Part shown: positions 1 through 10,721 of the stretch, one piece after another
Layout of the letters: each line of letters starts with the position of its first letter
Numbering within the stretch: the stretch's first letter is position 1
Assembly (NCBI RefSeq): GCF_003589595.1
Contig: NW_020653200.1
Span: 1,295,375 to 1,359,374 of the forward strand
DNA: 64,000 nucleotides
Direction: 5' to 3'
DNA from: Hyposmocoma kahamanoa
Lineage: Eukaryota > Arthropoda > Insecta > Lepidoptera > Cosmopterigidae
Notes under the pieces: generated by a model
The model's input: only the letters and a program-made list of their open reading frames with translations
Databases searched by the model: none
What the model was told of the DNA's origin: nothing
Translations under genes and position numbers: made by a program

Positions 1-260
1 TTTTTTATAATATCAAGTGACGGGACGAACATAAACTACACGCCTGTCCATAACAGTTACAGTGCCACTCAGAGCTTTAAATTGCAAAGATCTTCTCAGA
101 TCAGTGGTAGTGCCCCTCGGCACTACCACTGCGCCCGTCACCCTGAGTTGACAAGGCCCATGTGCCTGTAATTTCATCAGCACCCTTACCCTTCAAAACC
201 GGAACACAGTACTGCTGACAGGCGGCAGAAATAAGTAAGGTGGCAGTACTACCCAGTACT
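1..260 (-). repeat. Family A dispersed repeat (SINE or LINE tail), copy 1
   Basis: Reference entry for family A, which occurs about a dozen times in the window in both orientations. On the forward strand of the repeat the landmarks run in this order: TAGTAGCAGTAGAGC, TATTTCTGCCGCCAAGCAG, a GGTTTTGAAGGGTAAGGG block, GGGACTTGTCAACTTA, GATCTTTGCGATTTAAAG, GCGCACGACTTGTTCGTCCC and a short A-rich end after TTGATATTATT. Full copies are about 300 bp. The wording resembles the 3' tail of lepidopteran non-LTR elements such as Bombyx BMC1; that comparison is from memory. No pol III boxes or open frame are visible, so a 5'-truncated LINE tail is the likeliest reading. This copy reads on the minus strand and begins at the window edge. 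Confidence 0.75.
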
Positions 261-781
261 TACATACACTGCTTTATCTACACACATATTATACGCTCTC
301 TGTGATGTGTTCAGGAACCGCATGTTACGACTGGCGAAATGGCGGCAAATAAAAACTTTTCTCACGCACGTTACAACCTTAGACTATGGAAACTTTTCTT
401 TTATTTTTTTCCATCCTCTAAGTATACAACCGTAGTTTTTATTTTTAATTCATAGACAAACTAGAATCGGCCCCAACTATCATATCGTTCGATATCAAGT
501 AACGTGTGCAATTGTCAAAATTGTTTCCTATTGAGATTTCATTTCGAATAAAACTTCATCTCGACTGATATTAGACTTGAGGTCCAATCAAATTGTTTTG
601 TTTTTCAACGATGTTCGAAATTTTAACGTAATAATAACATCGAATTCGATGTTATTATTCGATGTTATTATGAAGCAATAATAACATTTTCGCAGATAAG
701 AAAACGAACGCTTTCACCAGGAGCTCTACTGCTACTAAAACAATGTCTCCATAAAGCAATATACCCTATCTACAATATTTA
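261..781. other. No gene seen; perfect 30-bp palindrome inside
   Basis: AT-rich, with no coding signal. The only structure is a perfect palindrome at 630-659 centred on ATCGAATTCGAT. Part of its right arm is repeated directly afterwards (CGATGTTATTAT again at about 660-671). Confidence 0.5.
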
Positions 782-954
782 GGGTCGTATTCTAGAACTC
801 AACTCAACTACTCAACGCTCAGATCAAGATTTGAGTAAGGTTTAAAGTTTTCGAAATCATACTCAAGTCCCTGTCATTAGGGTCGTATTTCCAGTGCTTG
901 AAATCATACTCCGATCCTGACTTGAGCATTGAGTAGAGTTCTGGAATACCACTC
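782..954. mobile_element. TWA-flanked MITE (PIF/Harbinger-like), copy 1
   Basis: Palindromic element of 173 bp. It begins GGGTCGTATTCTAGAACTC and ends in a decayed inverse of the same sequence. The flanks carry TTA at 779-781 and 955-957. Two further copies (7242-7396 and 10557-10721) share the ends and have TAA on both sides. A 3-bp TWA duplication with GG-starting ends is typical of PIF/Harbinger MITEs. There is no coding capacity. The outer right end has diverged here (CCACTC where the others have CGACCC). Confidence 0.75.
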
Positions 955-1633
955 TTAAAGTACTTTCCGTGTCTGGTCGCCACTCTTTATACAGAGATGT
1001 TTTATAAATACAGGCCAAAAAATTACAATAAATAACTCAAAACCACCGCGGGGCGACCTTGACTTTGTTCACATCCGTAGAAATGACATACATCGAAAAA
1101 AAAAACAGCAAAGCTAAAGGAGAGTGATGAATCTCTCATCTCATTACATATTTATTCAGGGATAACTTGTAATTGTCCTACCGCGACTAAGTAAGCTTGA
1201 GCACGACATCGACAAAAGTTGGATTATACTATAGGACTTGAGATCTTGGTATGATAACCTACGCCAGTTAGGATCTCGGGACTTAGACTTACTTCCCAGT
1301 TTACACTTTTCAAACAATCAGTGGAAACACGTTTGTAAGATAATGAAATATAGCCGAGTGTACGAGGTATTTATAACCTTACAATGTCATGAAAGCCACG
1401 TGTGTCGCGTCGGCGGCGCGGTGCAGCACGTGACTTCAGGAAATATCTTTGGTGCATAAGCGCGTCTATCTATACATTATATTAAGTTTATTAAATTGTA
1501 CTTGTGTTAAGAATTAGATAGCGAATAGAGAGAATATGTCGAACATAATGTAAATTGTAGTTAGTTCTTGACTAACTACCCTGACGGTTCAAACTTACTG
1601 TTAATTTGCGTACTGGACTGGTTATTTAAGTAG
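955..1633. other. No supported gene
   Basis: A 73-codon plus-strand frame at 1238-1459 has no recognisable domain, no splice context and no codon signal. The rest is AT-rich. Nothing else is supported. Confidence 0.4.
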
Positions 1634-1740
1634 TACTTTTCATAGGAAATGAAACTATTTTTCCAAGAATAAAAAAAAGGTTTAAATCGCGTATATTCGT
1701 TTAATCGTGTTTTTTCAAACAAACCGACGTTCAAATCGGT
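1634..1740 (-). repeat. Penelope-like element terminal-repeat fragment, copy 1
   Basis: Contains GGAAATGAAACTATTTTTCC followed by a TTTAAATCGCGTATAT block and TTTTTTCAAACAAACCGACG. The same blocks occur at 12505-12635, 18694-18757 and 19290-19425, where they flank a Penelope-type GIY-YIG remnant. It is therefore probably a piece of that element's terminal repeat. Confidence 0.5.
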
Positions 1741-3189
1741 AATATATACAGCAAAACAGTAGTCCGCACCGCAGTACAAAAAACGTGACTTTCATAGACG
1801 GGTACAGCTCACGTGCTTTGAAATTGTTTTCATGTTTGATTTTTTATAAATATGGTCTCTATCTAATGAATTGTTGGAAACTACCAAAAAACTAAATTTA
1901 TCTGTCTTACTCTTTAAGCTATACTATGTGACGTCCGTTACTTAAAATTGGTCGGTGCCGTGACAGCGTACTACTACCGCACGGCATCAATACGATAGTT
2001 ATAATAGCTCGTTCGTCGCGGTCGAATTTACAGCTACGACAATGACGCCACACGTGTAGCGAGTGTCTCATCATCACGCAGGCGATACGTCGCGAACGGC
2101 CTGCGCAGCTACGTTTTTAATAGTTGTTGAAACAAAAGCTACTGAGAGATTATTTTCTGCAGATTTTTATGCGGGTCATCCGCACGGTGAGTCACCTCAC
2201 TAAATTCTAGGCATAAATCGGCGAGTATTGAACATTTTAATTATCATATGTAGAAACACTGAAGCACAACTAACATGTTTTGTAACTACGTTCAATGTAA
2301 CACTCCATGAACACTAGCGCCCGAACTTATATTACAGATGTATTGGCCGACCTGTAAAACATAGTAGATGAATACAGACAGACCGACGAAAAGGAAAACT
2401 TGGCAAAGGCTAAAGGCAGCTTTCCTACGCCAAGATCGAACACCGAATCCTAAAAACCAAACGAAAACACTTTGATGCTAACTCTATAAAATCTCTTAAG
2501 TACACTTTGTCATAGTAAATATGCGCGTGGATTTCTCATCACGCACCGGTTGGGCGTATCATGTGTCATGGCTCGCGTAGGTGTCGCCTACACGTCACTG
2601 TCGAGTAATTGAAAGTTTGTATCTGTTGTTGAAGGATGACAAATGTTGAGTAGTAATGTAAATGTAAAAAACATTAATATTTAGGTATTTTATATGGATG
2701 AATGTTTAAATTCGTGTACTAAACAAATTGTTATTAAAGATGAGAAGTATTTTGTTTGGCTAATGATGTTACTGGTTTTGAACGACTTGATCGTACTGTA
2801 GTAATGAAGAAAGCCTTCACCTTGACCCTTTACTTGTTATTTCAATAAATAGTTATTATTGGTGTATAGACGTGACCAAGAAAACAGAAAAAATGTCAAG
2901 ACCTGATTGAGTTTGAATTATAGGTATGAATACACAATGATCTGTTTCGTATGAGAATACCTATGTTATTTTAATAGTGACAGTTGTAGGTAGCAACTGA
3001 GCAAAATTAATTGCAGATTAGCTTGTTTTTAGTTGGAATATGGGTCAAAGTGTAGGTAATTTAATCTCGTCCATGCACTTATTTATTTATATTATATTAT
3101 ATTGTAAATAAGATAACCTAAATTTTATTAGGTTACTCATTATTATAATACCGCTACAGAAACAGCACATTGTAAATAAATATGTGATG
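1741..3189. other. No certain gene; possible exon or donor near 2160-2187
   Basis: Mostly AT-rich. At 1920-2190 the base composition rises. A pyrimidine-rich ..TTTTCTGCAG precedes 24 bases that end CACG followed by GTGAGT at about 2187, which is a good acceptor/donor pair on the plus strand. The resulting mini-exon has no identifiable protein, so this may be a non-coding 5' exon or chance. Nothing else is recognised. Confidence 0.2.
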
Positions 3190-3335
3190 ATCTCCGTGGT
3201 CGAGTGGCTTGCACGCCCTCTCTGCGGTCCTAACTAGAAAAACTAACTTCTCTATACAGTCTCGGATTTGGTTTTTTATGGTACTGTCGTTGTCTCCGAT
3301 TTCCATAACTTCAGCTTTAATTACTTACTTTTTAA
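3190..3335 (+). repeat. tRNA-derived SINE D, copy 1 (internally deleted)
   Basis: Starts CTCCGTGGTCGAGTGGC, which contains an A-box-like TGGTCGAGTGG, and ends in the same 3' part as the complete copy at 31030-31205 (ACCGTCATT..CGATTTCCATAAC-like, here diverged). The segment that would carry the B box is missing. It is therefore a deleted copy and not a tRNA gene. Confidence 0.6.
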
Positions 3336-3774
3336 TCATAGCAACGTATGTGATGTTGCGTAATATTTATTTCTTTTAAAACAAAAAGATAACGTTAGAT
3401 GAATTATCCTTAAGTTATTTTCATTACGTCGGTTAAAAATATGATTTCCTGGGAGTCAACAAATGAACTAAAGGAAAACCAAATCAAGTTTGTAATGAAA
3501 GCCTACATTACTGAGAATGAATTAGTCATTCATTGTCAAATTACAAATGTGTACACACGACTATTATAGTATAAGTGAATGGCGGTTTCGTTGATCCGCT
3601 GTTCAGACATTCAATTAAAAAAGAAATACCACTGTCCTTATTCTTGCAATGAGGTAATTTGTAGCCTATGTAACTTGGTGTGGTTTAATATTACCATGTA
3701 AAAAATTCATTATTGTATTCGTGTGTATTCTTAACTAGACGTGGAAAAAACTTTTTTATGCATTGAAAGTTTGT
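3336..3774. other. No gene seen
   Basis: AT-rich unique-looking sequence with no recognised repeat, exon or ORF of interest. Confidence 0.4.
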
Positions 3775-4080
3775 ACTGTTTTAAATAAGCGTGCTTATAA
3801 AATGACTTTTCACTTAAACGCTTTTTGATTTAAAGCTTTCAAAATCGTTTAGAACAACGTTTGAGCCTATAGAAAGTTTGTTAAAAAAACTTGCAACATT
3901 GTGTTGACAGCGAAAAAGGAGAGTAGGCCACTAAAGTTTTCAGATGAGTAAGTTTATTTGTAAAACACGAGTTTTAGTTTTATTTATAAAATTATTATTA
4001 ACACGGACCAATTAATTTGTTTAGGAAATATAGATGACTAGGGGACTTAACAGGCATGTAGTAACAAGTTAAATAGTTGA
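3775..4080 (+). repeat. Dispersed repeat K, partial copy
   Basis: About 300 bp matching, in inverted orientation, the interior of the inverted-repeat element at 9978-10553. Shared blocks include AAACGCTTTTT..TTTAAAGCTT, CTTGCAAC(A/G)TTGTGTTGA, GAGAGTAG(G/A)CCACTA and TTTTATTTATAAAATTATTA. The terminal inverted repeats seen in the other copy are not present here. Confidence 0.65.
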
Positions 4081-5027
4081 ATATTGAACTGAGATACGCT
4101 TGCAACTTAAACTTATAAGATTGCTTGTGTGCTTATATTAAAAAATAATAACTCTAGTTGTAATGGAAAGTACACCGTAATGCTTTGACCGAATACCCGT
4201 TATAAGGAAAACTGTTGACGCGTATTTTTATTCTGATTTGGAAATAATCTAATACAATTATGACTCAGTTGTAGTCGGATGTAACTTGGACTTTGCACTC
4301 TGGTTGTGTTGTTACGTCTAAATAACAAAGTACATACTTAGTTCCTTTCTACATCTATAATCTCTAGTCTTCGATTTAACAAGTGAAGGAAAATATCGTG
4401 AAGAAATGAGTCGAAGTAGGTTCATTGAAATCTCGTTATTTTTGTTTTCATGAATATTATAATGAAAGGATACGCAATGCCAACAAAGTATTTAGATAGC
4501 CATTCGAGCAAAACTCTTGCATTTTTGTTCACAAACTTTCGCCAAGCTCTCGATGGAAACACGCAAAGATGCAATAAAGCTGGTCGCATCTAGTCATAAC
4601 CATTGCTAGTTGGTTATTCTAGAGTGATTTGTACAGAATTATAAGTTCAGAATTTATAAGACAGTGGAAGCAAGTATGTGGGAGCACCTTAATGACCTTA
4701 GGAACATGTAATTATAACCCCCGTTTTATATCCAACACCCTCGACCTACATTTGTTAACATCGATTGTTAGTTCACTCGTTAATCTGATATAACAATTTG
4801 TCCCACTAAAACGATAAGGATACCATGCTGGACAAAATACATTGACATATTTTCTAATAGCGAAATTTCATTCAAACTTTAGGCAGATCGAGTCGATTGT
4901 AAATATTTTTGAAACAGGGTGCAGAACTCGAGCAGGTACACAAAGGTAAAAGACTATCAAGATATCCGTTCTCACTACGCAGAATGCTGTCTCAAAATTC
5001 CAACATCTTAAAACGTTAACTAAGCAA
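4081..5027. other. No gene seen
   Basis: AT-rich sequence without a recognised repeat or a coding frame of note on either strand. Confidence 0.4.
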
Positions 5028-5300
5028 AGTGATGACTGTTGTTTATATTACTTATAAACTTGTGTGTGACTGTGTTATATTAAGTTTACACTTAATATAA
5101 ACAACAGCCATCATCGGATGTAGTACGTCTGCCGCACTACTGGGCACGGGTCTCCTCTAAGAAAACTGAGTAGGCATTAGTCCGCCACGCTTCCAAGAGT
5201 TGTAATCTCAGATTTCATTACGATGTTTTCCTGCACCGCTAACAAGGTGTAGCTACTAAACAACCATTCTATTTCCCAGGTTATGAACCTTCACCGACAT
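5028..5300. repeat. Inverted repeat followed by 'GGGCACGGGTCTC' dispersed repeat H
   Basis: 5028-5116 is a hairpin. The left arm GATGACTGTTGTTTATATTA pairs with the right arm TAATATAAACAACAGCCATC with one mismatch. From about 5128 a second repeat begins (CTACTGGGCACGGGTCTC, then CCGCCACGCTTCC and CGATGTTTTCCTGCACCG). Related copies lie near 34391-34525 and 42775-42990. This is a common lepidopteran interspersed sequence of uncertain class. Confidence 0.5.
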
Positions 5301-6278
5301 GGGACCCCATCACGACTGTGCCACCATCCGCATCCGCGGATAATCGGCATAAATTAAAATATCCGCATCTACATCCGCAGCTCTGCTATTGGTTTTAAAA
5401 TATAACTTTGATAAAATTGCACAACGACTAAGCCAGGAAGGTTGACAGTTTTCGTGCAGATTGATTCTTTTGTTAATAAATGTCACAAAATCATTGAAAT
5501 ATATTTAATTGTAATACCAAAGAAAATAGAAAGGTTTTTCATGTAGATAAATTCAGTAAGCATGTAAACTTTTCGCGTGTTTTTTTTAAATAAAATTTGC
5601 ATCAGCATCCGCTGATGTTTAAACAACCTGCATCATCAACAATTGTAATTCATAGTATCATTAATTAGTTCACAAGTGCCACACGTTGGCGTTGCGTAAT
5701 TATTACATTTTGTCATATTAATTATTTCTTCGAATATTCGTAGTGGGCAGTATCGGGACCGTATCGCACCGTGATCCCCGTTTTGAGGCCACCCGAATAT
5801 CGCAACCTGATATGAAGCGGCACGTGACTTTTTGAAAACAGGTGAATTCCCAACCGACGTAGCTATTATACATATGTATATCGCACATTGAAATCCATAT
5901 CGCTAAACAAAAAGTCAACTTTAAATGGGTCTTAAATTTTCTGAAAATAAGGAAAATAAGTTTAAATATAATTTTACCATATTTTCGGTTAGTGACGATA
6001 TTGATTTCTGCGTACGATGTTTACACCTACATGTCTTTATAATCTTCACAAAAATATGTTTATAAATTGCTTCTTGTATGGGTTTCCCAACGACATGATT
6101 TATATATTTTTTATACAATTTGCAAGTACACAAATAATGACGACTTAGAGGCGCGTGTCGGAGATTAAGCCACACTCTTTTCGATTGTAAGACGTTTTTG
6201 TCATTTTTATAGCACAGAATCAATATAACAAAACAAAGCTTTTTTTATGACATCCAACAAAAAAAACCTATAGCACCA
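5301..6278. other. No supported gene; ATCCGC-rich patches
   Basis: Contains clusters of the short word ATCCGC (around 5325-5385 and 5598-5620). A 100-codon minus-strand frame at 5921-6223 has no recognisable domain, codon bias or splice context and is taken as chance in AT-rich sequence. Confidence 0.4.
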
Positions 6279-6298
6279 TGTGTGTGTGTGTGTGTGTA
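6279..6298. repeat. (TG)n microsatellite
   Basis: Ten uninterrupted TG units that abut the truncated end of the following family A copy. Confidence 0.9.
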
Positions 6299-6545
6299 CA
6301 TAACAGTTGCAGTGCCACTCAGAGCTTTAAATCGCAAAGATCTGAATGGCACTAACACTGCGCCCGTCATCTTGAGACATAAGTTGACAAGTCCCATGTG
6401 CCTGTAATTTCACCAGTCTGGTAGCATTCAACACGCCTACTCACATAACAGCTGCGTTGGCACTGAAAATTTTAAATCGCAAAGATCTGATGGGCGCTGC
6501 CACTGCAACCCTCACCCTGAGACGTAAAATTGACAAGTTTCATGT
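6299..6545 (-). repeat. Two tandem partial family A repeats
   Basis: Two incomplete minus-strand copies of the same segment lie head to tail (about 6299-6418 and 6438-6545). Each carries the CTTTAAATCGCAAAGATC landmark. The second is more diverged. They may be a tandem duplication or two independent insertions. Confidence 0.65.
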
Positions 6546-7137
6546 GAAAGCAAATAGTTAATTTGTATTATTATTAATACATGTTTAAAGTTTATTCTAC
6601 CAATAATAATAAACAATATTAACTATTCAATTCATAAAAAGAATTCTACTTGATTTCAACATTTAACAACTATTGTTCTTAGGTACTCTGTTATTTTTTT
6701 CAATAATGCTTTGTGAAATTATATTTCTTGTGATAATTAAATAAAATAAAAATATATAATTAAATTAATGTAACATTAACACAGATGAGTGCGAAATTAG
6801 TTACTATACAAAACTGTGAAACGCGTTTTATGAAAAAATATATTTCCAGTTTACAAATGCGTGTAATAAATAACTAATAAATAAGCTATGATCATTTAAA
6901 AGTAATTATAACACTATTTCGCAGTCGCTTGCTATATTAATTACCGCAACAATTAAAAATATTATGTTGCACAAGAAATTGCTACGTTTTTCTCTCGCTA
7001 AGCATTGTCAGGTTACTTGAAAATTTTTATCTAAAAAAATCTGTTATTATAGTTTCATCATATATACTCGTATGTCAGTAAGTACGTTATAAAGGAGCAG
7101 TGGTCTTTGACTCGCTGATGCATTAAAAAAAAAGAAA
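6546..7137. other. No gene seen; very AT-rich
   Basis: Long A/T tracts with no recognised repeat or frame. Confidence 0.5.
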
Positions 7138-7455
7138 ATAAGTGTACGTTTGACTTCCATGTCCCCCGTTGGAAGGTGACGATGATGAATATTCCTATAA
7201 TGTCTACTCATTTTCGCCTTGAAAAGGCGTTTAGGGACTAAGGGTCGTATTCTACAACTCTACTCAATGCCAAGTCAGGATTTGAGTATGATTCAGAAAG
7301 CACTCGAAATCATACTCAAGGCCCTGCCATTTCCAGTGCTTGTGTTTCCAGTGCAATCCTGATTTGAGCATTGAGTAGAGTTCTAGAATACGACCCTAAG
7401 TCTGCAGACAGGGAATTCCATACACCGTATCGCCGTACACCGTATAAATATGGAA
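7138..7455 (-). mobile_element. CR1/Jockey-like LINE 3' tail, interrupted by a MITE
   Basis: Minus-strand 3' end of the LINE family best seen at 22000-23345. The CCTTGAAAAGG, TCTGCAGACAGGGAATTCCA and GGAAACGTA blocks match the tail at 55098-55390. The copy is split at 7242-7396 by a 155-bp MITE. Joining the flanks gives ..GGGAC-TAA-GTCTGCAG, which agrees with the uninterrupted copy at 55098-55390 (..GGGAATAAGTCTGCAG). Confidence 0.75.
7242..7396. mobile_element. TWA-flanked MITE (PIF/Harbinger-like), copy 2
   Basis: Best-preserved copy of the family. Its ends are GGGTCGTATTCTACAACTC and the inverse ..GAGTTCTAGAATACGACCC, with TAA at 7239-7241 and 7397-7399. It sits inside a LINE tail whose uninterrupted relative is in this window. 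That fixes both the element borders and the 3-bp target duplication. Confidence 0.85.
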
Positions 7456-7852
7456 ACGTAATTAATTAAGCGTACAATATTTATAAAGGAACACATATGT
7501 TAGTATAATAATTTTTTTGTTCATAATGTATGAAACAATTTTTTTTTAAATTGCTACGCTTGTTCTCTGATACACCTGTACTATAAAACCTATCAATAAT
7601 GTCGGTAAGATGAAATTTAAATTTTCTTTGTTGTCCATCAAAAAGAGTTGTCCAGCAACATAAGTAACAGGTACTTATAATAAATTACTTTATAATCATA
7701 TTAGTTATAAGCGTAGTTACCTAATCATGGTCGTATACATATGAGAGAAAGTGACGAGAGGAAACGTGATGAAAGTTCATAAAATCGCACAGCTTTCTTT
7801 GTAATTATAAAATTATATACTCGTATAAAGCCTTAGTCGTACCTTAACTATA
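7456..7852. other. No gene seen
   Basis: AT-rich sequence; nothing recognised. Confidence 0.4.
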
Positions 7853-8036
7853 ACAATAACAACGCATACTATCTTAGCCCCGCACCAGGCAAACCCTGTA
7901 TCGCGGGTGCCATGGACACACACATCAAATTACACGCAAATTATGAGAGAAATAAATGTAGGGAACACAAATATTTCTCCCGGCCCAGGAATCGAACCCG
8001 CGACCTCTGCGTAACAGTCCAGCATGGTAACGGTTC
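7853..8036 (-). repeat. tRNA-derived SINE C, copy 1
   Basis: On the minus strand this begins with a tRNA-like head: an A-box-like segment near GGCGAACCGTTACCATGC and a perfect B box GGTTCGATTCC near 7988-7998. A body follows containing GGGAGAAATATTTGTG and GCACCCGCGATACAGGGTTT-like words and ending in a GTTATT-type tail. The copy at 52106-52313 is in the other orientation. The tRNA fold is not complete, so it is called a SINE. Confidence 0.7.
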
Positions 8037-8175
8037 GCCACCGAAGTAATAACTAGTCTCACAAACTGTTAAATAAAATAAAAGAAGAGAAAAGAATGCA
8101 TTCCTCTTGCAATTAAAATCTCTGTCTGCTGCACGTACAAACAAAGGAATATTCCAATTCAACTTCGTTAGGTTT

Positions 8176-8518
8176 TCAGTTTAGTAGCAGAGCGCCTTGT
8201 GGAAGAGCCCACGACTTGTTCGTCCCGCCACTTGATAAGAAAAAAATAAAATAACGTCTAAGAGCCACCATACCTACTTCTGCCGCCAAGTATTAAGATG
8301 AGCACACCGAGTTCCTTCCTGTTTTGAAGGGTAACGGTGAAACTACATGGGATTTGTCAACTAAATGTGACTCAGGGTGACGGGTGCCGTGGCACTGACC
8401 TGCAGATTTTTGCAATTAAAACTCCTAGTGACACTGCGATTGTTATGGATAGACGAGTCATTTACTACCAGGCCGCACGACTTGTTCATCCCTTCAGTTG
8501 ATATCATTAAAAAAAAAC
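8176..8518 (+). repeat. Family A repeat, two overlapping or nested copies
   Basis: A first copy (about 8181-8250) jumps from its 5' block straight to the 3' block CACGACTTGTTCGTCCCGCC and an A-rich end. A second, nearly full-length copy follows from about 8268 (ACTTCTGCCGCCAAGTA) to a second A-rich end at about 8518. The arrangement suggests an internally deleted copy next to, or hit by, another. Confidence 0.65.
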
Positions 8519-8855
8519 CATCACGTGCAGATCAAAAACAATAAAAAGTTAATTATATTTTGGCAAACTTGAAAATGTTCCAATGAAAAATGTGTGACGA
8601 AACCGTCATTTGTTCAAGGTTGATATACTCGTAGATTTCAAATCGCGGGTGTAATAGAATTTAGCTAATGAGAGTTTGAGTCGAGGCGAGAGAACTTTGT
8701 ATGAGGTACCTTCAAGATCCATTCCCAAATCGCGTCGTAAGATTCCATATCCATTTTGCAAAGTTTAGGAGAGGGTACGGACCAGATGCAGCAAGTGCAA
8801 CAACTGGCAACTGACATGCGCAGCTGACCGGCTATCAAATATAGAATGCATTTAC

Positions 8856-8942
8856 CTTTGCCAAACACCGACGAAACACCACCAGGAAATCCTCGAAGAC
8901 ATCGCCGGTAACTCCTGTGATTTCTTCCATTTCCAGAGACAT
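8856..8942 (-). CDS. Candidate first coding exon of an unrecognised minus-strand gene
   Basis: The exon runs from an ATG at 8942 to a donor AAG|GTAAAT at 8856/8855. It gives 29 codons, no stop, ending in phase 0, and starting MSLEMEEITGV. The protein is acidic at first and then basic (..VFRRCLAK). I do not recognise it. Upstream (8943 to about 9160) is AT-rich 5'-UTR-like sequence, then a GC-rich, CpG-containing stretch with an arthropod initiator-like TCAGT at 9141-9137 on the minus strand. No matching downstream exon was found in 1-8855. It could be a real first exon or a chance frame. Confidence 0.35.
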
Positions 8943-9180
8943 AGTATCAAATTTATAAAAGTAAATATGACTATAAATTAAACTAAGATCACAGTTTGAT
9001 TTGCTCTTTGGAACTATAGTAATCAGATCGCGGTAATACTTTATGCTAATTCGAGTGTGTGCGCGCGTAGCACGAGACGCGTCTAAGCACGTTCACAGTT
9101 GATATCACACTGGTATGTTCGGGCCGCTGTCGAATGACTGAGCGTGTCGTCATCGTCAGCGCGCACGCCGAAGAAACCAG
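8943..9180 (-). promoter_or_regulatory. Possible promoter and 5' UTR of the 8942 exon
   Basis: 9040-9180 is markedly richer in G+C and CpG than its surroundings (GTGTGCGCGCGTAGC, GTCAGCGCGCACGCC). It carries TCAGT, the arthropod Inr core, on the minus strand at 9141-9137, about 195 bases before the ATG. No TATA box is evident at the right distance. The call rests only on composition and position. Confidence 0.25.
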
Positions 9181-9205
9181 AGCGAGATTGTGTTTGCCTG
9201 ACTAA

Positions 9206-9971
9206 AGGCTCATTTAGATGGAGAGCGTTTCTCTTCTCGAAGATACGATTATTGAAAGAATATAAAAAACTTTCCTCGTCTAAACATTCGGGATTATCGC
9301 CCTTCCACGTATAGTATACTTCCACTTCCAGCGATAATCGCCTTTGAATATTGAACTTGTCCGTGTAAACAGAACTTGAAAGGAAAAATCGTATTTCGAG
9401 TTTTTATGCCAGCTGTTTCTACCATGAGTGCAGTGCGCGAGGGTGTTTTGATTAATACTGCTTTTCTAAGACAAGAATTAAGGAAACGAAAAGAAAAAAA
9501 ATTGAGTTAACAAATGTTACAAAATTAAAAAAAATATATAAAAAAATGTATATTTCTATACAGTGTAATGAACTTAATATTATCAGCAGTTCCAAGCGTC
9601 ATTTTGTTATATTCATAGTCAATATCGAAGTAATCATTGAACTTGAATGGCAATTCTCGTACTCAAAATGGTTCAAACCGATTTGCACGATAAACGAACT
9701 TGAAAAAATGTCATACGAGATCGTGTTTAGACAAGTCGAAAACTCGTAAGCAAGACTCTCCTTACTACATATTTCTCTGTGTAAACAGTCGAGGAGGCGA
9801 TTAAGTTGCTTGTGAATCTCGTATGACATAATCGTAGGCGAGATTTTAGTTTTTGCCTGAATGTAAACATTATGTTATCGTATATAACCTTATGGCGATT
9901 ATTGCTTACGATAATCGCATACGATTTTTCGTCACGAAACATGCGATTAACTCTCTCCATCTAAATGGACT
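9206..9971. mobile_element. Inverted-repeat DNA element (non-autonomous), about 766 bp
   Basis: The left end AGGCTCATTTAGATGGAGAG matches the inverse of the right end (AGTCCATTTAGATGGAGAG) with small differences. The interior has no transposase. The flanks are TAA on the left and TTATAA on the right, so the target duplication is not exact. End style and TWA flanks suggest a PIF/Harbinger-like non-autonomous element. Confidence 0.5.
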
Positions 9972-9977
9972 TTATAA

Positions 9978-10553
9978 AGGAGCTTTTCCACCGGTGAGGC
10001 GAAACTCGCGCCGCGGTGGTGGATAGATGGTGGGCGTTTAAAAGAAAAGCACCTAGAAAGGTTTGCCTTTAAAATAAGCACGCTTTTCAATTTAAGCGTA
10101 AGCGTTAACTACGTGCTTATGATTCAAGTCCCGCCATCTAAGTTTCCTAAATAAATAAATTTGTCAATGTGAGTAATAATTTTATAAATAAAAATAAAAC
10201 ACGTGTTTTACAAAAAACTTATTTGTCTTAAAACCTGTAGTGGTCTACTCTCGCGTTTCGCTATCAACACAACGTTGCAAGCTTTTTTTAACATAAAAGT
10301 CTATGCGCTTAAACGCTTTTCCAAACGATTTTGTAAGCTTTAAACTAAAAAGCGTTTAAATGAAAAGCGTTTGAAAAACACGCTTTTTTTAAAACAAAAA
10401 GCGCTAATTAAAAGAAAAATATTTAAATTATTGCCTCGCCGATCCTCGCTAATCCAGACCATTTTCATCGAAGAGGCGCTAGGAGAATGTTACAATTCTG
10501 CCATACAAATTTCAAACTTCGTCTCGTCTCGCCCCGCCAGTGGAAAAGCACCT
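9978..10553. mobile_element. TAA-flanked inverted-repeat element carrying repeat K
   Basis: The left end AGGAGCTTTTCCACCGGTGA matches the inverse of the right end (AGGTGCTTTTCCACTGGCGG) over about 28 bp with a few mismatches. TAA lies at 9975-9977 and 10554-10556. The interior (about 10105-10390) is the inverted counterpart of the repeat at 3775-4080. A 61-codon frame inside is not meaningful. Non-autonomous and TWA-targeting, by inference PIF/Harbinger-like. Confidence 0.65.
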
Positions 10554-10556
10554 TAA

Positions 10557-10721
10557 GGGTCGTATTCTAGAACTCTATTCAATGTTCAAGTCAGGATTGC
10601 ACTGACAACACAAGCACTGGAAATAAGACCCTAATGGCAGGGACTTGAGTATGATTTCGAGTGCTTTAAACCATACTCAAGTCTTGATTTGAGCATTGAG
10701 TAGAGTTCTGGAATATGACCC
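10557..10721. mobile_element. TWA-flanked MITE (PIF/Harbinger-like), copy 3
   Basis: 165-bp palindromic copy of the family at 782-954 and 7242-7396. TAA lies at 10554-10556 and 10722-10724. Its left TAA is also the right target duplication of the neighbouring 9978-10553 element. One of them therefore inserted exactly into the TAA beside the other. Confidence 0.8.

Noticed and set aside
5921..6223. 100-codon minus-strand ORF as a host gene
   Set aside because: No domain, no codon preference and no splice signals; chance frame in AT-rich DNA.
7980..8036. tRNA gene, from the perfect B box GGTTCGATTCC
   Set aside because: No closing acceptor stem. The same body recurs at 52106-52313 and 43480-43582, so it is a tRNA-derived SINE.
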